Source: Halomonas halodenitrificans DSM 735
Lineage (GTDB): Bacteria > Pseudomonadota > Gammaproteobacteria > Pseudomonadales > Halomonadaceae
Length of the DNA stretch: 64,000 bases
Assembly: GCF_000620045.1 (NCBI RefSeq)
Contig: NZ_JHVH01000002.1
Location: forward strand, 62,001 to 126,000
Direction of reading: 5' to 3'
Shown one piece after another: positions 54,852-63,062 of this stretch. A program made the translations under genes and the position numbers. The notes below the pieces were generated by a model, which saw only the letters and a program-made list of their open reading frames with translations, searched no databases and was not told the origin of the DNA. Numbering within the stretch: position 1 is the stretch's first letter; each line of letters opens with the position of its first letter.

Positions 54852-54926
54852 GAGGCTGTCGGACTTGACCGATCGGAACGAGAGATTCGGACCTCGGAGT
54901 AGATCAGCGTTAAGTCCGGCAGGCTC
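54852..54926. repeat. 75-bp imperfect stem-loop / MITE-like element
   Basis: GAGGCTGTCGGACTTGAC (54852-54869) and its near reverse complement (54909-54926) match at 15 of 18 positions and enclose about 40 bp. It lies in the 316-bp trmB-ubiT gap, 34 bp before ubiT. Nothing else is recognised in that gap. It may be a miniature transposable element or a leader structure for ubiT. Confidence 0.5.
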
Positions 54927-54959
54927 CTGGCCGCATGGTTACCCTTCAGGAGAGCTGTC

Positions 54960-55439
54960 ATGACTCTGCCGTTACTGTCCCTGCCGCGTCCTCCCGCACC
55001 CGCCCGCCTGATCCGCGTCCTCGATCCGCGCGTGCCGGTCGGCATCAAGCGTTGCCTGGTGGAGCCGCTGCTCAATCGCACCTTCGCCGAGCCTCTGGCC
55101 GAGGGGGAGTTCGACGCCCTGGAAGGGCGCCGCATCACCCTGGCCATCGAGGATCTCGGCATGGCGCTGACGCTGACCCTGGAGAATGAGCGCCTGGCGG
55201 TGTGTACCGAGCCCGGCGAGGCCACCATTCGTGGTGGCTGGAGAGAATTTCTCTGCCTGGCGACGCGACGCGAGGACCCCGATGCGATGTTCTTTCAGCG
55301 CCGGCTGCTGATCGAGGGCGACACCGAACTGGGACTGATGGTCAAGAATCTGCTCGATGGTCGCGAGGAGGGCTTGGCCCAGGGTCCCTTCGGCGAACTG
55401 CTGGTCCGCCTGGAGCGACTGGCAAGACGCACGAACTGA
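54960..55439 (+). CDS. ubiT: Oxygen-independent ubiquinone synthesis factor UbiT (SCP2 domain)
   Basis: The 159-residue protein is an SCP2 lipid-binding protein matching E. coli YhbT/UbiT. The strongest segment is DPDAMFFQRRLLIEGDTELG followed by LMVKNLLDG, which is nearly identical in the E. coli protein; VPVGIKRCLVEPLLNRTF matches its N-terminal helix. UbiT works with UbiU and UbiV to make ubiquinone without oxygen. The end of ubiV lies near the right edge of this window, so the genes are split. AGGAGA precedes the ATG. The gene sits 37 bp before nrdJa. Confidence 0.88.
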   Translation: MTLPLLSLPRPPAPARLIRVLDPRVPVGIKRCLVEPLLNRTFAEPLAEGEFDALEGRRITLAIEDLGMALTLTLENERLAVCTEPGEATIRGGWREFLCLATRREDPDAMFFQRRLLIEGDTELGLMVKNLLDGREEGLAQGPFGELLVRLERLARRTN

Positions 55440-55476
55440 CTTTTTCGATTAACGCATTTCTTCCGGAGTCATCCGA

Positions 55477-57588
55477 ATGAGCACTTCCACCAAGGCAGTG
55501 AAGTCATCCAACGAGGTGCCCCTGCAGGGGCCGTCCCGCGATATCTGGGACTCCAAGTATCGCCTCAAGGACCGTCATGGAGCATCCGTGGACCAGGACG
55601 TGACCGCTACCTGGGACCGCGTGGCCCGGGCGCTCGCCGCGGTGGAAGGCAAGCAGGCCGACACCTGGCTGCCGAAGTTTCGCTGGGCGCTGGAGAACGG
55701 TGCCATTCCTGCGGGCCGCATCATGTCCAATGCCGGCGCCGAGGCCTACAAGCCCGCGGTGAGCCTGATCAACTGCACGGTATCACGCACGATTCGTGAC
55801 TCCATGCACGACATCCTCGGCTCCGTGGTGGATGCCGGCATGACCCTCAAGGCGGGCTGCGGCATCGGCTATGACTTCTCCACCCTGCGGCACAAGGGCG
55901 CCTTCGTGTTCGGCGCCGGGGCGGGCACCAACGGCCCCCTGGCGTTCATGGATATCTACGACAAGATGTGCTTCACGGTAGCCTCCGCCGGTGGTCGCCG
56001 CGGCGCCCAGATGGGCACCTTCGATGTCGGCCATCCCGATGTACGTCAGTTCATCGAGGCCAAGCGCGAGGCGGGGCGCCTGCGCCAGTTCAACCTCAGC
56101 CTGCTGATCACCGACGAGTTCATGGAAGCGGTGAAGCACGACAGCGACTGGCCGCTGGCCTTCCCGCTGCATGCCGGCGAGAAGGATGACGTCGATGAGA
56201 GTGAACTGATCTACCGCGACTGGCCGGTGATAGAAGAAGGCTACACCGTCGACGCCGAGGGCCGCGTCGCCTGTCGTATCGTCGAGGTGATCAAGGCGCG
56301 CGAGCTGTGGGACACCATCATGAGCTCCACCTACGACTACGCCGAGCCGGGCTTTATCCTGATCGATCAGGTCAACCGCATGAACAACAACTGGTTCTGC
56401 GAGGAGATTCGTGCCACCAACCCTTGCGGAGAGCAGCCGCTGCCGCCTGAGGGCGCCTGCCTGCTGGGCTCGGTGAACCTGACCCGGTTCGTCATCGACC
56501 CCTTCGGCAAGAAGCCGCGCTTCGACTGGGCACGCTACCGTGAAGTGGTGGGGGTCTTTACCCGCATGCTGGATAACGTGGTGGAAATCAGTGGCCTGCC
56601 GCTCGAAGGGCAACGCCGCGAGATCGAGGCCAAGCGTCGTCACGGCATGGGTTTCCTGGGCCTGGGCTCTACCCTGACCATGCTCAAGATTCCCTATGGC
56701 TCGCCGGAGTCGCTCGCCTTCACCGAAGAGGTGAGCCGCAGCCTGGCCGTCGAGGGCTGGAAGCAGGCCCTAGAGCTCTCCCGCGAGAAGGGCATGGCGC
56801 CGGCACTCGCCGAGGACTACGAGATTACGCCCAAGATGCTGCGTGAGCGCCCCGAGCTCAAGAAGGATGGCTACGAGATCGGCGACAAGGTCCCCGGCCG
56901 GATCCTGCATGCACGCTACAGCCGCTATATGCAGAAGGTTGCCGACGTGGAGCCGGAGCTGGTCACCCAGCTTGCCGAGCACGGGGCGCGCTTTACCCAC
57001 CACAGTTCCATCGCACCGACGGGCACCATCTCGCTGTCGTTGGGCAACAATGCCTCCAATGGCATCGAACCGTCGTTCTCGCACCGCTATTTCCGCAACG
57101 TGATCCAGGCGGGCAAGAAGACCAAGGAGCAGGTGGAGGTTGTCTCCTTCGAGCTGGCGGCCTATCGTCACTTCATTGCCGCCGACGCCGTGGAGAGCGA
57201 TCTGCCGGACTACTTCATTACCGCCGATGCCGTTTCGCCGAAGCAGCACGTGGCGGTGCAGGCTGCCGCCCAGGCGTGGGTCGACTCGGCGATCTCCAAG
57301 ACGGTCAACGTGCCCACCGAGTTCCCCTTCGAGGAGTTCAAGGATCTCTACCTCGATGCCTATGCCAGCAAGCTCAAGGGCTGTACCACCTTCCGCTTCA
57401 ATCCGGAGGCCTTCCAGGGCGTGCTGGTGCGCGAGGATGATCTCAAGAACACCACCTACGTGTTCGAGCTGGAGAATGGCGAGAGCGTCGAGCTGTCGGG
57501 TGACGAGAAGGTCATCTATGACGGTGAGGAGCACAACGCGGCCAACCTCTATGACGCACTGAAGGAAGGCACCTATGGCAAGTGGTAA
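55477..57588 (+). CDS. nrdJa: Adenosylcobalamin-dependent ribonucleotide reductase, catalytic part NrdJa
   Basis: This 703-residue class II enzyme reduces ribonucleotides to deoxyribonucleotides with a cobalamin radical, with or without oxygen. It has the active-site cysteines in SLINCTVS (about residue 99) and NPCGEQPLPPEGACLLG (about 313), GRIMSNAGAE near the start, and HHSSIAPTGTISLSLGNN. The C-terminal redox cysteines are missing and occur in the next gene, as in the split NrdJa/NrdJb of Pseudomonas. GGAG precedes the ATG. Confidence 0.95.
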   Translation: MSTSTKAVKSSNEVPLQGPSRDIWDSKYRLKDRHGASVDQDVTATWDRVARALAAVEGKQADTWLPKFRWALENGAIPAGRIMSNAGAEAYKPAVSLINCTVSRTIRDSMHDILGSVVDAGMTLKAGCGIGYDFSTLRHKGAFVFGAGAGTNGPLAFMDIYDKMCFTVASAGGRRGAQMGTFDVGHPDVRQFIEAKREAGRLRQFNLSLLITDEFMEAVKHDSDWPLAFPLHAGEKDDVDESELIYRDWPVIEEGYTVDAEGRVACRIVEVIKARELWDTIMSSTYDYAEPGFILIDQVNRMNNNWFCEEIRATNPCGEQPLPPEGACLLGSVNLTRFVIDPFGKKPRFDWARYREVVGVFTRMLDNVVEISGLPLEGQRREIEAKRRHGMGFLGLGSTLTMLKIPYGSPESLAFTEEVSRSLAVEGWKQALELSREKGMAPALAEDYEITPKMLRERPELKKDGYEIGDKVPGRILHARYSRYMQKVADVEPELVTQLAEHGARFTHHSSIAPTGTISLSLGNNASNGIEPSFSHRYFRNVIQAGKKTKEQVEVVSFELAAYRHFIAADAVESDLPDYFITADAVSPKQHVAVQAAAQAWVDSAISKTVNVPTEFPFEEFKDLYLDAYASKLKGCTTFRFNPEAFQGVLVREDDLKNTTYVFELENGESVELSGDEKVIYDGEEHNAANLYDALKEGTYGKW

Positions 57589-57663
57589 TAGCGGCCTTCG
57601 CCGGATCAGCCTCGAGCGCTGGATGCCCAGTGCCACCCAACAACTCTCCGGAGGAGCCCCCTG

Positions 57664-58416
57664 ATGGCCGTCGAAATCAATTCCAAGATTGTTTCCTATA
57701 GCGTCAAGAAGGCGGTGGAAGAGCCGCCACTGCCCGAGGAGAACCCGCTTACGGTCCGCATTCCCTCGCGTCCCGAGGGTACCCTGGAGGCCGTGTCGGA
57801 GAAGATCTCCTATGTGGGCGCGGAGGGCCGCAAGAAGGTCTACCTGCTGGTGTCGTTCATGCCCGTGGAGGGTGTGCTCAACGGCAAGCGCGTGGTGGTC
57901 GAGCGCCCGGTAGAGTTCTTCTTCCCCTCCGGCCAGCTCTCCAGCGAACACCAGTGGATCACCGCCACCATGCGCAGCCTGTCGCTGGCCGCTCGCGGCG
58001 GTTATGTCACCCAGGCGGTGGCCGATCTGCGCAAGGTGGCCTGGGACAAGGGCCTGGTGCGCTGCGGCATGAATCGGTGGGGCAAACCGGTGTTCCACGA
58101 CTCCGAGGTGGCGGCCATCGCCTGGTCGATCCAGCAGATCCTCTATCGCCGCGGTTTCCTCGACCAGGACGGCAACCAGGTCCCGGTGGAGGAGCTGGTG
58201 GCGCGCTATGCCCAGCGCCAGGCCAGCGGCCACCTGTGGGTGCCGCCTACCGCGGAAGAGATCGAGCAGGCCGAGCGCAAGACCCAGGAAGCCGCGCAGG
58301 CCAAGGGTGACGGCCCCACCGTGGTCGGCCATTGCCCCGAATGCAACGGCGAGTTGATCATGATGGATGGCTGCCCCACCTGTTACTCCGGCTGCGGCTG
58401 GTCCAAGTGCGGTTAA
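57664..58416 (+). CDS. nrdJb: Class II ribonucleotide reductase C-terminal subunit NrdJb
   Basis: The 250-residue protein supplies the C-terminal part of the class II reductase. It ends HCPECNGELIMMDGC then PTCYSGCGWSKCG, a cysteine-rich tail typical of the redox-active end that regenerates the active site. The middle (LSSEHQWITATMRSLSLA, GGYVTQAVADLRKVAWDKG) matches the corresponding region of unsplit enzymes. It follows nrdJa by 75 bp with GGAGG before the ATG. Both parts are required together in Pseudomonas. Confidence 0.92.
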   Translation: MAVEINSKIVSYSVKKAVEEPPLPEENPLTVRIPSRPEGTLEAVSEKISYVGAEGRKKVYLLVSFMPVEGVLNGKRVVVERPVEFFFPSGQLSSEHQWITATMRSLSLAARGGYVTQAVADLRKVAWDKGLVRCGMNRWGKPVFHDSEVAAIAWSIQQILYRRGFLDQDGNQVPVEELVARYAQRQASGHLWVPPTAEEIEQAERKTQEAAQAKGDGPTVVGHCPECNGELIMMDGCPTCYSGCGWSKCG

Positions 58417-58540
58417 TGACCTGATGCGGATACCTGATCAAGAAACCGGCTGACGCCGCTGGTTCACAAAGCGCCCGGTGCACTGCATCGGGCGCTTCGC
58501 ATTGCGACGCTGGTTATCGACAGGGAGTCACTATCCTTGG

Positions 58541-58858
58541 CTATGGCGCCACGGCCTTCAGGCCGACGGCCCCGCAGATGATGCAGGCAAGAAAGAGCAG
58601 ACGGAGGCGGCTCATGGGCTCCTTGAAGAAGCATACCCCCATCACGACGGCTCCCGTGGCACCCAGTCCGGTCCAGATGGCATAGGCGGTTCCCAGCGGT
58701 ATCTCACGCATCGCCAGTGCCAGGAAGTAGAAACCCAGCGAGAAGACGCCGACCACTATCGCCAGCCACCTCCATGTGCCTCGCTTCAGGTACATGTTGA
58801 TGCTGGCAACGCCGAAGATTTCTCCAAGGCTGGCAATAAGCAGGTAGATCCAGGCCAT
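58541..58858 (-). CDS. SMR-family transporter, subunit 2 of a pair
   Basis: The 105-residue, four-helix protein belongs to the small multidrug resistance family. The key membrane glutamate is in YLLIASLGEIFGVASI (residue 13), with TAYAIWTGLGATGAVVMG as the SMR signature in helix 3. Its ATG directly abuts the stop codon of the other SMR gene, so the two probably form a heterodimer like EbrAB or YkkCD. Confidence 0.88.
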   Translation of the reverse strand: MAWIYLLIASLGEIFGVASINMYLKRGTWRWLAIVVGVFSLGFYFLALAMREIPLGTAYAIWTGLGATGAVVMGVCFFKEPMSRLRLLFLACIICGAVGLKAVAP

Positions 58859-59218
58859 CTATGCGCCATCCCCTTTCACCGGTGACGCCTCTTCAAGACG
58901 CTTTCCGTCGGCCTGTGTCGTCATCTGAACGCCCACGACACCGACAATGATCAGCAAGAGAAAAAGCCCCTTGAGAAGGGTAAACGGCTCGCCCAGGAGC
59001 GTGAAGTCAATGATGGCGATGACGGCCGCGCCGGACCCCGTGAAGGTGGCATATACGGCCCCGGAAGGCAGCACGGCGCAGGCCCTGATAATGAAATAGA
59101 AGCTGAAGATCAGCGCGGTGACCGTTCCACCCCACATCCAGAGGTTGTCGGAGAACTTCAGGCCCAGCACCCAGAAGATCTCCACGAATGCCGCCAGAAA
59201 TACATACATCCACCCCAT
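58859..59218 (-). CDS. SMR-family transporter, subunit 1 of a pair
   Basis: The 119-residue protein has four helices, the SMR glutamate in VFLAAFVEIFWVLGLKF (about residue 13) and GAVYATFTGSGAAVIAII in helix 3. A charged cytoplasmic tail (QADGKRLEEASPVKGDGA) extends beyond helix 4, unlike its partner. In paired SMRs the two subunits have opposite topology. Substrates range from quaternary ammonium compounds to guanidinium. The 270-bp upstream gap shows no clear riboswitch. Confidence 0.88.
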   Translation of the reverse strand: MGWMYVFLAAFVEIFWVLGLKFSDNLWMWGGTVTALIFSFYFIIRACAVLPSGAVYATFTGSGAAVIAIIDFTLLGEPFTLLKGLFLLLIIVGVVGVQMTTQADGKRLEEASPVKGDGA

Positions 59219-59422
59219 GTTTTAGTTCTCCACGCTGACCGGGGCGTCACACCGAGACATCGCCAGGCCCTGGAGAGTGGCGTCCTTGGCTATCTTCATG
59301 TGCCCCGCGGAAAATGAAACCCCCAGCATAGAGCATTCGTCGAAGAAGTGAATCCAGTCGTGCAGCTCGACCCCCCGGGGGTGAAGTCATGCCAGTGCAG
59401 CATTAATTTATTAAATCTAATC

Positions 59423-59461
59423 AATCGTCCCGGACCATCACTCTCGTGGACCGGGACGATT
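59423..59461 (-). terminator. Terminator downstream of the P-type ATPase
   Basis: A 15-bp stem with one mismatch (AATCGTCCCGGACCA and its complement, 9-bp loop) lies 29 bp after the ATPase stop. On the minus strand an AT-rich stretch (GATTAGATTTAAT) follows. Confidence 0.7.
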
Positions 59462-59489
59462 TGTCGTGCTTATGGGGGGAGGTGGCTGA

Positions 59490-61349
59490 CTATGAAGCGA
59501 GAGCCTCCTTGCGTGCTCCGCGCTGGGTTATTGTCTCCTCGCCTTCCTTCAGGGTCGGGCGCAGCAGCAGCATGGCGATGGCGATGACCAGCAGCACCGA
59601 GGCCTCATGCACCAGCATGCCGATGGCCATGGTCACGCCGCCGAAGAGCACGCCGAACAGCAGCAGGGCGACTGTCAGCAGAGCGATGATGATGTTGAGA
59701 TGCATGGTCCTTACCGTCCGCTTGGCCAGGGCGAGGGCATAGGGCAGGCGGGGTAGACGGTCGGCCATCAGGGCGATATCCGCGGTTTCGATGGCTGCCG
59801 GTGAGCCGGCGGCCCCCATGGCGATGCCGATGTCGGCCTGGGCGAGGGCGGGGGTATCGTTGACGCCGTCGCCGACCATGGCCACGGTATGGCCTCGGCT
59901 CTGCAGCTCCTTGACGATGACCAGCTTGTCTTCGGGCATCAGCTCGGCGCGCACTTCATCGATGCCGAGATCAACGGCGATGTTCTCGGCGACACGCTTG
60001 GCATCTCCGGTGGCCATGATGACTCTGATGCCATTGTCATGCAGTGCCTCGACCGCCTGGCCGGCAGTGTCGCGAAGGGTATCCGCCACGGCCACGATAC
60101 CGACGGCGCAGCCGTCGACGCCGACGTACATGGCGGTCTTGCCGGCGGTGTTGAGTTCCAGGAGGGGTGTCCTGTCCGGGGCCTGGTCGAGCAGGTCGGC
60201 GGTGCCGACGGCGATGGTGCGTCCATCAATAGTGGCGCGAATACCCTTGCCGGCAACCGGATCCGCCTTGTCGACCATCCCGACGGCCAGTTCACGCTGT
60301 TCGGCGCCGCGGATGATCGCTTCCGCCAGAGGATGTTCGGAGGCGGTCTCGGCCCCGGCGGCCAGGGTGAGCACCTGGTCTTCGCTGTAGGCGTCATCCA
60401 GCACGACCACATCGGTCAGCATCGGCCTGCCGTTGGTCAGGGTGCCGGTCTTGTCCACTACCACGGCGCTGACACGGGCCGAGGTTTCGAGATATTCGCC
60501 GCCCTTGATCAGGACACCATCCCTGGCCGCGCGGCCGATACCCGCCACGATGGATACCGGAATGGAGATCACCATGGCACCCGGGCAGCCGATGACCAGC
60601 AGGGTCAGAGCCAGTTCCACATTGCGGGTGATCAGGCCGATCGCCAGTGCGGTAAGCATGACCCCCGGGGTGTAGTACCCGGAGAATTTCTCCATGAAGG
60701 TCTGGGTCCTGGCCTTGTCATCCTGGGCGTCCTCGACGCGGTGGATGATCCTGGCCAGGGCCGTGTCCGAGCCGATGCCAATCGCCTTGACGCGCAGCAG
60801 GCCCGATCTCAGCCAGGTGCCGGCGAAGACCTCCTCGCCTTCGGCCTTCTCGGCGGGAACGGACTCACCGGTGATGGTGGCCTCATCCACGCCGCCGTGG
60901 CCGGTGACCACGGTGCCATCGACGGGAACCTGTTCACCGTTCTTGATCAGCACGATGTCGCCGGGCACAAGCTCCCAGATTTCTATGCTCTGTGCTTCCC
61001 CTTCACGCAGCACGGTGGCCGTCTCGGGAGCGGCATCCACCAGGTCCGTCAGAGCCTTGCGGGTCTTGTTGAGGGTGGCTCTTTCCAGGGCGCCACCGAA
61101 TGCGAAGAGGAAGGTGACCGCGGCCGATTCCCAGTAGTTGTTGATAAACAGGGCGCCGATGGCGGCAACGGTGACCAGCAGGTCGATGGAGACGGTCTTG
61201 ACCCGCAGCGCTTGAATGGCGGAGATGGCGATCTGGTAGCCGGCCACTACGGCCGCCGCGATCATCAGGGCGTCCCAGCCGGTGATCCAGGAGGCGATGA
61301 TCAACAGCCCCGAAACGACCACCACACCCCAGTTTTTCCAGCGTGTCAT
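59490..61349 (-). CDS. Heavy-metal P-type ATPase with CPG motif, without N-terminal metal-binding domain
   Basis: This 619-residue P1B ATPase has the actuator TGESVP, the phosphorylation site VVDKTGTLTNGRP, the metal-ATPase histidine in ASEHPLAEAI and the hinge MVGDGVNDTPALAQADIGIA. The sixth-helix metal site reads VIGCPGAMVISIP, that is CPG where Zn/Cd and Cu pumps have CPC. No HMA domain precedes the helices. A separate HMA-domain gene lies just upstream. The family pumps heavy metals out of the cytoplasm; the metal cannot be deduced. The region 61350-61443 separates it from that gene. Confidence 0.88.
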   Translation of the reverse strand: MTRWKNWGVVVVSGLLIIASWITGWDALMIAAAVVAGYQIAISAIQALRVKTVSIDLLVTVAAIGALFINNYWESAAVTFLFAFGGALERATLNKTRKALTDLVDAAPETATVLREGEAQSIEIWELVPGDIVLIKNGEQVPVDGTVVTGHGGVDEATITGESVPAEKAEGEEVFAGTWLRSGLLRVKAIGIGSDTALARIIHRVEDAQDDKARTQTFMEKFSGYYTPGVMLTALAIGLITRNVELALTLLVIGCPGAMVISIPVSIVAGIGRAARDGVLIKGGEYLETSARVSAVVVDKTGTLTNGRPMLTDVVVLDDAYSEDQVLTLAAGAETASEHPLAEAIIRGAEQRELAVGMVDKADPVAGKGIRATIDGRTIAVGTADLLDQAPDRTPLLELNTAGKTAMYVGVDGCAVGIVAVADTLRDTAGQAVEALHDNGIRVIMATGDAKRVAENIAVDLGIDEVRAELMPEDKLVIVKELQSRGHTVAMVGDGVNDTPALAQADIGIAMGAAGSPAAIETADIALMADRLPRLPYALALAKRTVRTMHLNIIIALLTVALLLFGVLFGGVTMAIGMLVHEASVLLVIAIAMLLLRPTLKEGEETITQRGARKEALAS

Positions 61350-61443
61350 AGGAGTAACCTCCAGATTCCAAGAGGGTTACGGATCGCGCCCTACCGGCGC
61401 GATTCGTAAGGACATGCCTTTTTTCATGGCACAGGTACCCGGA

Positions 61444-61680
61444 TCAGATGGTCGAGGGCTTGACGGTAAAGCCGACCTCGGCGATGGCATCGACAAGATT
61501 GCGTATCGAGGCTTTCTCCGGGTCGTGACTGACGATCACCCGGCCGGACGCGAACTTCACCTCGGCGGATTCGACACCGTCGAGCCCCTTGAGTCTGGTC
61601 TCGATCTTCTCGACGCAGCTGGGGCAGGAAAACTCACTGGAGCGCAGGGTGGTGGTCTTGAGGGAAACGGAGTTGTTCAT
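61444..61680 (-). CDS. Stand-alone heavy-metal-associated (HMA) domain protein
   Basis: The 78-residue protein is a single ferredoxin-like HMA domain with the metal-binding pair SEFSCPSCVEKIE (CxxC at about residues 19-22). It resembles the N-terminal domain of P1B ATPases and small metallochaperones such as CopZ. AGGAG precedes the ATG at 61680. It lies 94 bp upstream of the ATPase on the same strand and probably acts as its detached metal-binding domain or chaperone. Confidence 0.88.
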   Translation of the reverse strand: MNNSVSLKTTTLRSSEFSCPSCVEKIETRLKGLDGVESAEVKFASGRVIVSHDPEKASIRNLVDAIAEVGFTVKPSTI

Positions 61681-61849
61681 GGTCGCTGACTCCTGACGTG
61701 ATGGATGGAGCAGTTTCTCAGTGCGGGTACGACCTGGTGAATTTTTGCCCTGCACTGATGATGCTGAGTTATGTCTCCATGATAGGGAGCCGCGGTGGCC
61801 GGGTCGTTCTTTAGCGTGATTTCGTACGTTGTTGTTATTTGTTAGAAAA

Positions 61850-61865
61850 ATTGTTTAAAAACAAT
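61850..61865. other. AT-rich palindrome in the AraC-HMA gap
   Basis: ATTGTTT-AA-AAACAAT is a perfect 7-bp inverted repeat in the AT-rich region between the regulator stop and the HMA start. It may be a terminator for the regulator or an operator for the metal genes. Confidence 0.3.
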
Positions 61866-61906
61866 GCAATACAGGTTCGTTTTGAAGGTTTTCTGAAAGT
61901 CGAACC

Positions 61907-63037
61907 CTAGCCCCGGGCACGATAGGCGCTGGGCGTCATGCCGGTAGCCTTCCTGAAGGCCGTATTGAAGACCGACTTGGAGTTGAAGCCCGAGTCATAC
62001 ATCACCTGCAGGATGGTGGTGCCTGCCTCGGCAGCGTGCAGCTGTCGACGGGCTTCGGCGACGCGGTAGTCGCTGACGAGTTCAAAGAAGTTCTTCTCGA
62101 GTCCCTGGTTGATCGCTTGTGACAGCTCCCGGGTGGGCACGCCAAGCTGCCAAGCCAGCTGTTCCACCGTCAGATTGGCATCCAGATAGGGTCTGGCTTC
62201 GGCCATGTGGTTCTCAAGGCGTCGAAGCAGCGCACTATCTATTTCCCTGTCTGGCGCGTCTTGTTTGTCGTCCTGTGCCAGGAGCGCTTCTTCGGCGCTC
62301 AGCCCCGAGAAGATGGCGGGCTGGCGCAGGGCGTGGATCAGCAGATAATTGATAAACAGAAAACCGGTGATGCCACCGATAGCGGAGACCCACGCGGCGC
62401 TGGCATCGCTCTTGAAGACATGAGCGGAGAGGCAATAGAACAGGCTGAGGGTCCAGACAAGGGCATAACCGATCAGCAGCGTGCGTAGCCAGGCCAGCTG
62501 CTTGTTCTCCAGGTTGGAGAAGAGCTGGCGTACCGTGGTGCCGAAGCGGTTGATGGCGCGAACGGTGGCCCAGAGGTAGCCCAGGAAGACCAGGTGGATG
62601 GTGGCGGCCAGCAAGGGGGAGGTGAGTACGCCCGGGTGGTCGCGGCTCAGCAGGATCTGCAGCTTGATCTCTTCGGGCTGCAGGTAATACTCCACCAGGA
62701 AAATTGCCGATACTGCCAAGAACAGCAGGCTATGCACGGCGTGCCTGGGTACCAGGCGGAACTCGCTATACATCAGTGATTGGGCATAGAGATAGAGCAG
62801 GCCCGCCTGAAGCAGGCCGAGCAGCGTGCCCTGATACGCCAGGTTTGGATACTGCAGGGCAAGCCCGGTCGAGTAGAGGAAGACTTCGCTCAGGCCGGCC
62901 GCGAAGGTCAGGACGCTGGCCGCCAGCAGCCGGTTGCTGATCAGCCGGAATGTCTCGGGCAATAGCAGGAAGGCGGCCAGGCCCAGCGACTGGATGATGC
63001 TGGTGGCCAGCAGAAGATCGACCAGTGTCAGATACAT
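61907..63037 (-). CDS. Membrane-integral AraC-family transcriptional regulator
   Basis: The 376-residue protein has seven hydrophobic helices in its first 240 residues (for example LLLATSIIQSLGLAAFLLL, LLGLLQAGLLYLYAQSLM and ITGFLFINYLLIHAL) and a C-terminal AraC DNA-binding domain (LTVEQLAWQLGVPTRELSQA, then FNSKSVFNTAFRKATGMTPS). It is therefore a one-component sensor anchored in the membrane. The ligand is unknown. It lies 226 bp upstream of the HMA and ATPase genes on the same strand, so control of metal efflux is possible but unproven. Confidence 0.88.
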   Translation of the reverse strand: MYLTLVDLLLATSIIQSLGLAAFLLLPETFRLISNRLLAASVLTFAAGLSEVFLYSTGLALQYPNLAYQGTLLGLLQAGLLYLYAQSLMYSEFRLVPRHAVHSLLFLAVSAIFLVEYYLQPEEIKLQILLSRDHPGVLTSPLLAATIHLVFLGYLWATVRAINRFGTTVRQLFSNLENKQLAWLRTLLIGYALVWTLSLFYCLSAHVFKSDASAAWVSAIGGITGFLFINYLLIHALRQPAIFSGLSAEEALLAQDDKQDAPDREIDSALLRRLENHMAEARPYLDANLTVEQLAWQLGVPTRELSQAINQGLEKNFFELVSDYRVAEARRQLHAAEAGTTILQVMYDSGFNSKSVFNTAFRKATGMTPSAYRARG

Positions 63038-63062
63038 GAAAGCTCGCTCGGATTCTTCCTCG

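Noticed and set aside
59219-59422. Guanidine riboswitch ahead of the SMR pair
   Set aside because: I looked for type II hairpins with ACGR loops and the type III CCGGACGAGG/CCCGGTCAGGACAAGACGG signatures on the minus strand. Only a fragment CCCGGTCAG occurs, without the partner motifs.
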